Shown here one piece after another: positions 33,946-41,837 of a DNA stretch of 50,637 bases (positions within the stretch are counted from its first letter, which is position 1; each line of letters begins with the position of its first letter). Below the pieces are notes generated by a model. That model worked only from the letters and a program-made list of their open reading frames with translations. It did not search any database and was not told the DNA's origin. The stretch lies in NCBI GenBank assembly GCA_021205225.1, contig JAJPXX010000188.1, forward strand, positions 21,283 through 71,919, in the 5' to 3' direction. The position numbers and the translations under genes were made by a program. Source of the DNA: Lachnospiraceae bacterium. Its GTDB lineage: Bacteria > Bacillota > Clostridia > Lachnospirales > Lachnospiraceae.

Positions 33946-34640
33946 CTGCGTCGTCTCCCTCCCGACAAAAGCACCAGCCGCAGCAGCTGCAGCAGGGAAG
34001 CCGCCAGACTGGCTACATAAGTCAATGCCGCCGCCCCAAGTACCTTCCGGCCAGCCGCTATCTCCTGATCTCCCAAAATATGTGTATCCTCCAAAATCCG
34101 CAGCGCGCGGGAAGATGCGTTAAACTCTACCGGCAAAGTCACAAGCTGGAACAGCACCGCAAGCGTAAACAGTACAATTCCGGCCGTGATCAGCGGCTGA
34201 AAGGATAAAATCCATCCAAACAGGAAAACCGGCCACCCCAGTGAGGAACCGAAATTCGCTACCGGTACCAGAGAACTGCGAAAAGCCAGGGGAGCGTAGC
34301 CCACCTGGTCCTGCACCGCGTGTCCGCACTCGTGCGCCGCCACACAGACTGCCGCTACAGAATCTGATCCATAGGTACTGTTCGACAGCCGCAGCGTCTT
34401 CGTACGCGGATCGTAGTGATCCGTCAGCTCCCCGGACACCCGCTCAATCCGCACGTCATAAAGTCCGGCGCTTTGCAGCACCTTCTGCGCCGCCATCGCC
34501 CCGGTCAGGCTGCGCATACTGCGCACCTGGTCATATTTTCGGAACGTGTTCTTCACATGAGCCGACGCTGCCAGAGATAAAACCAGGCCTATGATTACCA
34601 GCAGATAAGTCCAGTCAAATCTGTAATATCCATAATACAT
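33942..34640 (-). CDS. yugP: YugP-type zinc metallopeptidase
   Basis: This 232-residue integral membrane protein belongs to the neutral zinc metallopeptidase (YugP) family. It has an N-terminal transmembrane helix (LLVIIGLVLSLAASAHV), the zinc site AAHECGHAVQDQ (HExxH), a substrate-side motif RTKTLRLSNSTYGSDSVAA and two more helices around 140-190. The ATG at 34638-34640 follows GGGGAGGAG; a longer upstream frame (27 more residues) has none. The enzyme's substrate is unknown. It is translationally coupled to rsmB. Confidence 0.9.
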   Translation of the reverse strand: MYYGYYRFDWTYLLVIIGLVLSLAASAHVKNTFRKYDQVRSMRSLTGAMAAQKVLQSAGLYDVRIERVSGELTDHYDPRTKTLRLSNSTYGSDSVAAVCVAAHECGHAVQDQVGYAPLAFRSSLVPVANFGSSLGWPVFLFGWILSFQPLITAGIVLFTLAVLFQLVTLPVEFNASSRALRILEDTHILGDQEIAAGRKVLGAAALTYVASLAASLLQLLRLVLLSGGRRRR

Positions 34641-34681
34641 CCCGCACTCCTCCCCTTTTCCTGCGAATAATCTACTCGTCT

Positions 34682-34707
34682 GCGCCGCTGCCAAGCGCCA
34701 GCGGCGC
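34682..34707. repeat. GC-rich hairpin between fmt and yugP
   Basis: A 9-base perfect stem GCGCCGCTG (34682-34690) with CAGCGGCGC (34699-34707), loop of eight. Several smaller inverted repeats follow up to about 34770. It lies in the 265-base space upstream of yugP. No U tract follows on either strand, so it is unlikely to be an intrinsic terminator. Confidence 0.5.
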
Positions 34708-34787
34708 TCGTTTAGCAACGACCGAAGCGGTAGCGCAGACCCGCGTCTGGCGTCAGCCAGAAATATTCCCTGCGGGCCGTGCGCATA

Positions 34788-34816
34788 AACAGCAAAGCCG
34801 CCAGAAAACCGGCGGC
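34788..34816 (-). terminator. Candidate terminator of fmt
   Basis: GCCGCC (34797-34802) and GGCGGC (34811-34816) form a six-base stem. On the minus strand it is followed by TTTGCTGTTT, a broken U tract. It would separate murE-priA-def-fmt from yugP-rsmB-rlmN and later genes. Weak. Confidence 0.4.
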
Positions 34817-34905
34817 CATACGCTTATGATATATTATCCTGATTATACCCACCTTTTCTTTTTCGCATTCAGAATATCACACCACATGAATTATTGCAAA
34901 TATTT

Positions 34906-35922
34906 TTAGAGCCTCTCACCTGTTTTTACCGGATAACCGCGCAAAAATGCGTCGATGGGCATCCGCTTCTTTCCTTCCGGCTGCAATTCCAGAATCGAAA
35001 GGATGCCATCTCCGGTCTGCACAGAAAGAGCCGTTTTTGTAACCGCGCAGACAGTTCCGAAAACATCCTGATTCTGCGTTTCGTACTGCGGCTGCGCCTG
35101 TGCAAAGGAATCTTCCTCCACAATCTGCGGCTGTTTTTCTACAGGCTGTGGTTGTTCTTCTGCAGCCTCTGCCTTCCAGATTTTCAAAAGCTTCCCGTGG
35201 AATCTGGTCCATGCGCCCGGCCACGGATCCAGGCCGCGAATCTGGCATTCGATCGCATGCGCGCTCATGCTCCAGTCAATACGGCCGTCCTCCTTTGTCA
35301 GCATCGCCGCGTAAGGCGTCGGGCTGTCCTTGGGCTGTTTTTCAAAGCAGGCCGTTCCATTTTCAAGCGTCTCCAGCGTCTCCAGAAGCAATCCGGCGCC
35401 CGTCCCGCTCAGCTTGTCGAACAGGCTCCCGCCTGTCTCATCCTTATCCAGCGCCACGGTTTTTCGCAATATCATGTCTCCGGTGTCGAGTCCGGCGTCC
35501 ATGCGCATCGTAGTCACGCCAGACTCCTTTTCGCCATTCATCACCGCCCACTGGATCGGCGCGGCCCCGCGGTATTTCGGGAGTAAAGACGCATGGACAT
35601 TGATACAGCCATATTCCGGCAAATCAAGGATCGCCTGGGGAATAATCTGCCCAAACGCCACCACCACAATCACGTCCGGACACAATTCCTTTAAAAGCTC
35701 CAGCCACTGCGGCTCACGGATCTTCAGCGGCTGATACACCGGAATCCCGGCAGCAACCGCCGCTGCCTTCACCGGCGGCATCTGAAGCACCCCGCTGCGG
35801 CCTTTGGGCTTATCCGGCTGAGAAAAGACCGCCTGCACCTGGTATTTTTCTGACGCGATCAGCGCCTTTAGCGTTCCCACCGCGAAATCCGGCGTTCCCA
35901 TAAAGACTACATTTTTCAGCAT
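34906..35922 (-). CDS. fmt: Methionyl-tRNA formyltransferase with a Gln/Glu-rich insertion
   Basis: This 338-residue enzyme formylates initiator Met-tRNA. Motifs: VFMGTPDFAV, the catalytic NVHASLLPKYRGAAP, and TTMRMDAGLDTGDMI. The C-terminal OB domain is interrupted at about 230-270 by a Pro/Gln/Glu-rich, probably disordered stretch (EEQPQPVEKQPQ), so it is about 25 residues longer than usual. The ATG at 35920-35922 is seven bases after the def stop; coupling probably drives its translation because the ribosome site is weak. Deformylase upstream is the standard pairing. Confidence 0.94.
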   Translation of the reverse strand: MLKNVVFMGTPDFAVGTLKALIASEKYQVQAVFSQPDKPKGRSGVLQMPPVKAAAVAAGIPVYQPLKIREPQWLELLKELCPDVIVVVAFGQIIPQAILDLPEYGCINVHASLLPKYRGAAPIQWAVMNGEKESGVTTMRMDAGLDTGDMILRKTVALDKDETGGSLFDKLSGTGAGLLLETLETLENGTACFEKQPKDSPTPYAAMLTKEDGRIDWSMSAHAIECQIRGLDPWPGAWTRFHGKLLKIWKAEAAEEQPQPVEKQPQIVEEDSFAQAQPQYETQNQDVFGTVCAVTKTALSVQTGDGILSILELQPEGKKRMPIDAFLRGYPVKTGERL

Positions 35923-35929
35923 ATCATTT

Positions 35930-36445
35930 TCACTCTTCTTCCTCATCGGTCACTTCAAAAAGGTCGCCTTCCACTTTTTCCACATACATAATTCCCTGCA
36001 GATGGTCACATTCATGACAGATTGCACGCGCCAGAAGCCCCCTGCCTTCCACCACAAATTCCTTCATATTCTCATCAAACGCTTTTACCTTTACGTATTC
36101 CGGGCGCGTCACCATTCCCGCCTGCCCCGGCAGGCTCAGGCAGCCTTCCTGCCCCGTCTGCTCACCGGATGTCTCCAGAATTTCCGGATTGATCATCACC
36201 AGCGGGCCGTCTCCGCAGCCGATTCCCGGCTCCATATCTTCTTCGCCCGCATCTCCGATATCGATCACTACGATCTGTTTTAAAATCCCGACCTGCGGCG
36301 CGGCCAGGCCGACACCATTCGCATCATACATCGTATCCAGCATATCCCGGATCAGCAGCTTCGTGCGCGGGCTTACAAATTGCACCGGGCGGCAAGCCTT
36401 TGCCAGTTTTTCATCTCCGTAAATTCTGATCTGTCTCAAAGCCAT
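35930..36445 (-). CDS. def: Peptide deformylase
   Basis: This 171-residue metalloenzyme removes the N-terminal formyl group from new proteins. All three signature motifs are intact: GVGLAAPQVG, EGCLSLPG (metal Cys) and HECDHLQG (two metal His and catalytic Glu). The C-terminus is Glu-rich. I favour ATG at 36443-36445, with AGGA eleven bases before; an in-frame TTG three codons earlier is possible. Its 5' region abuts the priA stop. Confidence 0.96.
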   Translation of the reverse strand: MALRQIRIYGDEKLAKACRPVQFVSPRTKLLIRDMLDTMYDANGVGLAAPQVGILKQIVVIDIGDAGEEDMEPGIGCGDGPLVMINPEILETSGEQTGQEGCLSLPGQAGMVTRPEYVKVKAFDENMKEFVVEGRGLLARAICHECDHLQGIMYVEKVEGDLFEVTDEEEE

Positions 36446-36450
36446 TGTTT

Positions 36451-38895
36451 TCAATCCTGCCTTTCAAAGTTTATCATAATATCGCAAAAACCGCTGTTCA
36501 TCTCAATATACTGTTCCATATAATTTTTGATCGATGTCAGGGCTTTGGAATCCTTGTGCCTGATATATAAAACCATACGGTAAATATCCTTCACCTTCGC
36601 GATCGTTTCATCCGAAGGTCCCATCACGGCTGCGTGATATTTATCCGCCAGCTGGCCGGCAAACCGCGCCAGATAACTGACTGCCGCCGCCAGACGCTCC
36701 TTATCCCCCGAAGCGCAATGCACCGACATCAGGCTCCCCGCCGGCGGGTAACCCGAAAGCGCGCGATAGCTCATCTCCTGCTCATAAAAAGGCTCATAGG
36801 TCTGCGCCGCCGAGCAGGTAATCGCGTAATGCTCCGGCAGATAGGTCTGAATCACCACCTCACCGGGGATCCGCCCGCGCCCGGCTCTGCCCGCGGCCTG
36901 CGCCAGAAGCTGGTAAGTCCGCTCCGCCGCCCGGAAATCACTGACATTCAGCGATAAATCCGCAGCCAGCGCGCCAACCAGAGCGACCTGTGGAAAATCA
37001 TGTCCCTTGACGATCATCTGGGTGCCGATCAGAATATCGGCCTCATGGGCGCCGAACGCCCGCAGAATCTCCGCATGTCCGTCCTTCCCCCTCGTCGTGT
37101 CCGCGTCCATCCGCAAAATCCGCGCCCCAGGGAACGCGGCGGCCGCCACAGCCTCTATCTGCTGCGTCCCCGCCTTGAAGCCGCCGATAAAGGGCGAGCC
37201 GCAGACCGGACATTTTTTGACTGCCGGTTCCTCATACCCGCAATAATGGCAGATGAGGCGGCCGCCCTGATGAAGTGAGAGAGACACATCACAGTGCGGG
37301 CATTTCATCACATGGCCGCAGGAACGGCAGGAAACGAAGCCCGCATAGCCCCGGCGGTTAAGAAACAGCATACACTGCTGCCCCTGCTCCAGATGCGAGC
37401 GTATTTTTTCAAGCAGCGTGCGGCTTAAAATTGAACTGTTCCCATCCCGCAGCTCCTTGCGCATATCCACGACGGTCACATCCGCAAGCTGCCCGCCCGT
37501 CGGGCGATGCTTCATCGCAAGCAGGGTGCTTTTTCCACTTTGCGCCGCGTAATAGGATTCCAGAGAAGGAGTCGCAGAGCCAAGCACCAGAAGAGCGCCC
37601 TCCAGCGCCGCGCGCTTGCGCGCAACCTCTCTCGCATCATAACGCGGCGTCGTCTCACTTTTATAGGAAGGCTCATGCTCCTCATCAATAATGATCAGCC
37701 CCAGGCGTTCAAACGGCGTAAACAGCGCCGAGCGTGGTCCGATCATCACATCGATATCTCCCTCCTTCGCCCGCTCAAACTGATCATACCGTTCGGCCTG
37801 CGAAAGCCGCGAGTGTAAAACCGAAATCCGGTCGCCAAACGCATGGTAAAAACGAACGACATTCTGATATGTCAGCGAAATCTCCGGAATCAGCAGAATT
37901 GCCTGCTTTCCCTGCCGCAGTGCCTCCGCGATCAGCTCCATATAAACCGCTGTCTTGCCGCTGCCGGTCGCGCCGTGGATCAGGAATTCCACACAGCCGG
38001 CTGTGGCGTCTGCTTTACCCGAAAGCATTGATTCGGGATACTGTTCCATCCCCCGCCAGGACGCGCAGATCGTGTCCACCACATTTTGCTGCTCACTCGT
38101 CAGTGTGAAACCAGAAACTGATTTTAAACTCTCATTTATCGGAATCTCCTGCGCGAATCCGTCGTTAGAGCCCGATGGATTCTTTTGGTTAAATCCGGTA
38201 TCTGTACCCGACAGATCAACATTCGCCAAATCTACCCGTCTGTCACACAATTTTTCCGGCTGCGAATTATGGCTGCCTTCCTGCATCTGGGTCCTCAGCT
38301 GCTCCAGCACCGCAGGAGTCCGATATACCTGCTCCGTCTCGCACCGGATGATTCCCATCTGTTCCATCGCGCGCAGTACCGGCTGCGTGATGCGGAGCGT
38401 CCCTGTCACCACTTCCTGCGGCAGCACCGGCTCATCCATCAGCGCCTCCAGAAGCCTTGCCCGCGCCGTCTGATGCTTTTTCCGCAATTCCTCCAGCTGC
38501 GCTTTCGCGTCCTCCGTACAAATCGCCAGAATGACACTTTTTTTCTTTTTCGGAGCCGCCTTATCCCGAAACGGGAGCACCGTACGCAGCGCCTGCACAG
38601 TCGTTGAGCCATAATAATCACGCATCCAGAGCGCCAGGGTGATCAGCTTCGACTGCGCGCCGCCCATCTCCGTCACGCGCCGACCGATCGTCTTAATCTT
38701 TTCCGGAGGACATTTCAGACTTGTCGAAATACGGAGCACATATCCTTTTTTCAGCCGATTCCCATTCCCAAACGGAAGCTCCACCACGTCCCCCGGCTCC
38801 AGAATGTCCGCAAGCTCCGGCGGAATCCGGTACTGAAACGTCTGATCCAGTTTGCTGTGGGAGATATCAATGATGATATCCGCGTACAAATCCAT
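36451..38895 (-). CDS. priA: Primosomal helicase PriA
   Basis: This 814-residue 3'-5' DNA helicase restarts stalled replication forks. The 3'BD and winged-helix N-terminal part is followed by a low-complexity Asn/Gly/Pro spacer (about residues 205-260), then the SF2 core: GATGSGKT, IIIDEEHE, LGSATPS. The zinc-binding insertion has CRSCGHVMKCPHC and CHYCGYEEPAVKKCPVC, eight cysteines. Later QAAGRAGRG is motif VI. ATG follows AGAGGA. In a murE-priA-def-fmt series. Confidence 0.96.
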   Translation of the reverse strand: MDLYADIIIDISHSKLDQTFQYRIPPELADILEPGDVVELPFGNGNRLKKGYVLRISTSLKCPPEKIKTIGRRVTEMGGAQSKLITLALWMRDYYGSTTVQALRTVLPFRDKAAPKKKKSVILAICTEDAKAQLEELRKKHQTARARLLEALMDEPVLPQEVVTGTLRITQPVLRAMEQMGIIRCETEQVYRTPAVLEQLRTQMQEGSHNSQPEKLCDRRVDLANVDLSGTDTGFNQKNPSGSNDGFAQEIPINESLKSVSGFTLTSEQQNVVDTICASWRGMEQYPESMLSGKADATAGCVEFLIHGATGSGKTAVYMELIAEALRQGKQAILLIPEISLTYQNVVRFYHAFGDRISVLHSRLSQAERYDQFERAKEGDIDVMIGPRSALFTPFERLGLIIIDEEHEPSYKSETTPRYDAREVARKRAALEGALLVLGSATPSLESYYAAQSGKSTLLAMKHRPTGGQLADVTVVDMRKELRDGNSSILSRTLLEKIRSHLEQGQQCMLFLNRRGYAGFVSCRSCGHVMKCPHCDVSLSLHQGGRLICHYCGYEEPAVKKCPVCGSPFIGGFKAGTQQIEAVAAAAFPGARILRMDADTTRGKDGHAEILRAFGAHEADILIGTQMIVKGHDFPQVALVGALAADLSLNVSDFRAAERTYQLLAQAAGRAGRGRIPGEVVIQTYLPEHYAITCSAAQTYEPFYEQEMSYRALSGYPPAGSLMSVHCASGDKERLAAAVSYLARFAGQLADKYHAAVMGPSDETIAKVKDIYRMVLYIRHKDSKALTSIKNYMEQYIEMNSGFCDIMINFERQD

Positions 38896-38932
38896 ATGCT
38901 GTCCTCTCGGTAAATGCTTTGAATCGCTGCTT

Positions 38933-40447
38933 CTATTGCTTCGCCAGGCTCAAATTTCTTTCATCTTCCTCCAGAATCTCACGGATCAGCACCCGCTCAT
39001 CCATCGGATACTGTACGCCGCAGATCTCCTGATAGTCCTCGTGCCCTTTGCCTGCCAGCACAATGATATCGCCCGGCTCCCCGTGGTGAATGGCCCAGGC
39101 AATCGCCTCCTTGCGGTCGGTAATCTTTATATACTTTCCATCCGTCTTCTCTATACCGGTCACAATATCCGCGATAATCGCTTCCGGCTCCTCAAAGCGC
39201 GGATTGTCTGACGTAATCACCGTCAGATCCGCAAGCCTGCCGGATACCTCTCCCATCTCATAGCGACGAAGCTTCGAGCGGTTCCCCCCGCAGCCAAACA
39301 CACTGACCAGGCGGTGCGGATGATATTCCCGCAGCGTCTCCAGAAGACTCTGGAGCGCCATCGCGTTGTGCGCGTAATCAATCATCAGCGTAAATTCGTC
39401 GGAAACCTTTACCAGCTCCACGCGCCCCTTCACCTTCGCCCCTTTCAGCGCTTTCTGAATATCTTCGACTGCTACCTTAAAATGGCGGCAGATCGCAATC
39501 GCTGTCAGAGAATTATATACACTAAACTTGCCTGGAATGTCAATCTCTACATCAAAAGAAGTCTTATCCTTCTCTTTTCCGGCGTTCTCATTTTTCCACG
39601 AAACCGTATACGCGATTCCCAGATACCCCGGCCGCGATACCAGATTCAGGTTCTCCGCGCGCACACCGGCCTGTTCCGACAGGCCAAATGTCTCCACCTC
39701 ACAGGTATGCCCTCTGAGAATCTCCGCCAGATGCGCGTCATCCGCATTCAGAATCCCGTATCTGCACTGTTTGAACAAACGGCTCTTGCATTCCAGATAG
39801 TCCTCAAAGCTTTCATGCTCCGCCGGTCCGATATGATCCGGTTCAATATTCGTAAAAATCCCGATCTCAAACGGAATCCCAGCCGTGCGCTCCAGCATCA
39901 GTCCCTGGGAAGAGACTTCCATCACCACCACCTGGCAGCCTGCATCCGCCATGCGGCGAAAATATTCCTGAATCGTATAAGACTCCGGCGTCGTATTGTG
40001 CGCCGGAATTTTCTCCCCGCCGATAATCGCCTCAATCGTCCCGATCAGGCCAACCTTATACCCGGCCGACTCCAGAATCGACTTCACCATATAGGTCGTC
40101 GTCGTCTTGCCCTTCGTACCAGTCACGCCAATGATGCGCATTTCATTCGCGGGATATCCAAAAAATGCCGCCGACATCAGCGCCATCGCATAGCGCGTAT
40201 CCGTCACCCGGATCACCGTCACATCCTCCGGCGCCTCCACCGCATCCTGTACAACCAGCACACTTGCGCCCTTCGCCACCACATCCGGCACATACTTATG
40301 TCCGTCCGTCACTGCTCCCTTTATACAAAAAAACAGAGAACCCTTCTCGACCTTCCGCGAATTATTGACCAGTTTCCTCACATCCGTGTCAACTGTCCCC
40401 TGCAAGCACTCATATTCCATCCGCTCCAACAGCTTTTCCAGCTTCAT
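38933..40447 (-). CDS. murE: UDP-MurNAc-tripeptide synthetase (MurE, meso-DAP type)
   Basis: This 504-residue Mur ligase adds the third amino acid to the peptidoglycan stem. ATP binding GVTGTKGKTTT; Mur signature NIEPDHIGPAEHESFEDYLECK (substrate loop; given as three parts: NIEPDH, HESFED, CK); the specificity motif DNPRFEEP, which binds meso-diaminopimelate, replaces the lysine-type DNPA seen in Gram-positive cocci. This supports A1-gamma-type peptidoglycan. The ATG follows AAGGAG at about 12 bases. A promoter lies 30 bases upstream. Confidence 0.95.
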   Translation of the reverse strand: MKLEKLLERMEYECLQGTVDTDVRKLVNNSRKVEKGSLFFCIKGAVTDGHKYVPDVVAKGASVLVVQDAVEAPEDVTVIRVTDTRYAMALMSAAFFGYPANEMRIIGVTGTKGKTTTTYMVKSILESAGYKVGLIGTIEAIIGGEKIPAHNTTPESYTIQEYFRRMADAGCQVVVMEVSSQGLMLERTAGIPFEIGIFTNIEPDHIGPAEHESFEDYLECKSRLFKQCRYGILNADDAHLAEILRGHTCEVETFGLSEQAGVRAENLNLVSRPGYLGIAYTVSWKNENAGKEKDKTSFDVEIDIPGKFSVYNSLTAIAICRHFKVAVEDIQKALKGAKVKGRVELVKVSDEFTLMIDYAHNAMALQSLLETLREYHPHRLVSVFGCGGNRSKLRRYEMGEVSGRLADLTVITSDNPRFEEPEAIIADIVTGIEKTDGKYIKITDRKEAIAWAIHHGEPGDIIVLAGKGHEDYQEICGVQYPMDERVLIREILEEDERNLSLAKQ

Positions 40448-40478
40448 CTCTTTGGTTCTCCTTCGTCTTTTCTTCCTT

Positions 40479-40507
40479 ATTATAAATATGAAACAGGCGA
40501 GAGTCCA
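40479..40507 (-). promoter_or_regulatory. Promoter of the murE-priA-def-fmt unit
   Basis: Minus strand: -35-like TGGACT (40502-40507), exact 17-base spacer, perfect -10 TATAAT (40479-40484). It leaves a leader of about 25 bases before the murE ATG. Confidence 0.65.
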
Positions 40508-40523
40508 GTCACCTGCTGCCTGG

Positions 40524-40585
40524 AACTATTCAGAACAGCAGACGATATGCCGCCGCCTGTCTTTTCACTTTGATGCTGTTCCGAA
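40524..40585. repeat. Palindromic dispersed element, copy B
   Basis: The 18 bases at 40524-40541 match 13229-13246 exactly (AACTATTCAGAACAGCAG). The second arm TTTGATGCTGTTCCGAAC (about 40570-40586) matches 13194-13212 with few changes. In this copy the arms are in the opposite order and enclose ATATGCCGCCGCCTGTC, which is similar to ATATGCCGC in copy A. It lies in the 376-base divergent space between murE and the HTH genes. Confidence 0.55.
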
Positions 40586-40736
40586 CGGCTGCTGACATTT
40601 TACCACGATAAGCAGAGTTGGACAAGAAGCAATTCAAAACATCAGAAAATCAAACGGTCTCCCTCCCTCATTGAAAAAATCTTACAAAACGATTTTCAGC
40701 GCTTCTTCTGGCATAATATAAAATCTTTTTTGGAAA

Positions 40737-40753
40737 ACTTCATCTTTAGAAGT
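40737..40753. promoter_or_regulatory. Operator-like palindrome O1 of the HTH pair
   Basis: ACTTC, seven bases, GAAGT. The same half-sites and spacing recur at 40791-40807. An extended -10-like TGGCATAAT at 40709-40717 lies just upstream, so O1 would be near the first transcribed bases. Likely bound by a helix-turn-helix dimer. Confidence 0.55.
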
Positions 40754-40790
40754 GTCCCGGTCTTCCAAATCAGTACAATGGAGTCCATAT

Positions 40791-40807
40791 ACTTCAACTA
40801 TAGAAGT
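40791..40807. promoter_or_regulatory. Operator-like palindrome O2 of the HTH pair
   Basis: ACTTC, seven bases, GAAGT, 54 bases after O1 and ending 16 bases before the ATG at 40824. The central seven bases differ from O1 in most positions, so the half-sites are what is conserved. The AACTATAGAAG region overlaps a possible -10. This is compatible with autorepression. Confidence 0.55.
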
Positions 40808-40823
40808 GGGAGATGCAGATAGC

Positions 40824-41093
40824 ATGAAAATCTACTGGGACGGGAAAAGCAAAAATATCATCGGAACCAGACTGCGGGAATTGCGAAACAAAGAAGGCAT
40901 TTCTCAAAAGACACTGGCTGCACAGCTGCAGACCGAAGGGGCTGAATTCAACGAGCTGACCATTCTTCGAATCGAAAAAGGGCAGCGCTTCGTCAGTGAT
41001 CTGGAGGTCGCAGCGCTTGCAAAGCATTTTCATGTATCTGCCGACTATCTGTTAGGACTTCCGGACAAAAAAGGAAAGGACACGTCAAAATGA
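40824..41093 (+). CDS. XRE-type HTH transcriptional regulator
   Basis: This 89-residue protein is almost entirely one XRE/Cro helix-turn-helix domain: GTRLRELRNKEGISQKTLA, LTILRIEKGQRFVSD and HFHVSADYLLGLP. The end is short and lysine-rich. The ATG at 40824 has GGGAG about 11 bases upstream. An in-frame ATG at 40752 would put the O1/O2 region inside the gene and lacks a site, so I rejected it. Overlaps the next gene by four bases. It likely binds the two palindromes in front of it. Confidence 0.78.
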   Translation: MKIYWDGKSKNIIGTRLRELRNKEGISQKTLAAQLQTEGAEFNELTILRIEKGQRFVSDLEVAALAKHFHVSADYLLGLPDKKGKDTSK

Positions 41094-41323
41094 GCGATTC
41101 AGAAAAACGTCTCGGAGAAATGATTAAAACAGCGCGCAAAGAACATCAGTGGACACAAAATCAGTTCGCCGAACAGCTCGGTGTATCTGCGTTTTACGTA
41201 AGGAACCTGGAGAGCGGAAAATGCGCGCCAAGTCTCAGGATATTCTGCAAGGCAATGAGACTGCTCAATCTTTCGGCAGACGAATATGTCTACCCGGAAA
41301 GAATGACAGATGCGCGTGAATAA
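41090..41323 (+). CDS. Second XRE-type HTH regulator
   Basis: This 77-residue protein is also a bare helix-turn-helix domain: LGEMIKTARKEHQWTQNQFAEQ, then VSAFYVRNLESGKCAPS and LLNLSADEYV. It lacks any sensor or dimer domain outside the HTH. Its start overlaps the first regulator by four bases (ATGA), so the two are made together and may form a heterodimer or antagonise each other. Target unknown. Confidence 0.75.
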   Translation: MSDSEKRLGEMIKTARKEHQWTQNQFAEQLGVSAFYVRNLESGKCAPSLRIFCKAMRLLNLSADEYVYPERMTDARE

Positions 41324-41377
41324 GCAGACCGGGTTATCCCAGCTGCTTTTTCCGCGCAGGATCCAAAAGCACAGGCC

Positions 41378-41662
41378 TCACTCGCCCGCCAGAAACGCTT
41401 CCGCTGTCATACGAATCCCCTGTGCCATTCCCTGCACCCAACACTCTCTGCATTTTTGCTCTGTAATTCTATCCGAATAATCCTTATAAGCATCAAATAA
41501 ATCCTCCGCACCAGCGGAAAGCTGCCCGCGCAGCTCCTCTTCGGCCGTGTCACATAATTCCAGAGTATCCTCATATTCATTCATCCAGGGAAAAAAGCCA
41601 TCCCCTGACAGATATCTCTCATCAAAAAGCCGTCCCAGATCTGATTTCGAATCGTGCGCCAT
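41378..41662 (-). CDS. Small acidic protein, unknown function
   Basis: This 94-residue protein is soluble and acidic with no transmembrane segment. It carries two cysteines in TEQKCRECWVQGMAQG, plus one in LELCDTAEEEL, so CxxC could bind metal but the rest of a finger is missing. It has ribosome site GCGAGG and a strong promoter upstream. It resembles short helical proteins found beside clostridial regulators, but I do not recognise it with confidence. Confidence 0.6.
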   Translation of the reverse strand: MAHDSKSDLGRLFDERYLSGDGFFPWMNEYEDTLELCDTAEEELRGQLSAGAEDLFDAYKDYSDRITEQKCRECWVQGMAQGIRMTAEAFLAGE

Positions 41663-41775
41663 TTTCGATTTCCTCGCTTTCTATGCATAGCAGCTATTCG
41701 ATATGCGTTCGTGTGCATCAAGTTCGTGCACATCAAATGATAGTGAGCGACAAATTCTTTTTGTCATTTACTATC

Positions 41776-41804
41776 ATTATACATAGAAAAATGAATGTTG
41801 TCAT
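41776..41804 (-). promoter_or_regulatory. Promoter of the small acidic protein with flanking dyad
   Basis: Minus strand: -35 ATGACA (41799-41804), 17-base spacer, perfect -10 TATAAT (41776-41781). A 7-base inverted repeat TCCAAGT/ACTTGGA (about 41804-41820) lies just upstream of the -35, as expected for an activator or repressor site. A longer dyad AATGATAGT/ACTATCATT with nested GACAAA/TTTGTC (41736-41778) overlaps the start site. Confidence 0.65.
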
Positions 41805-41837
41805 CCAAGTTGTACTTGGAATCAATAACTAAATCAC

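Noticed and set aside
39314..40573. A 419-codon open frame antisense to murE
   Set aside because: Opposite a clear Mur ligase; Arg/His-rich translation without domain or start signal.
40752..40823. Longer N-terminus of the first HTH gene
   Set aside because: It would turn the operator region into coding sequence and lacks a ribosome site; ATG at 40824 fits the family.
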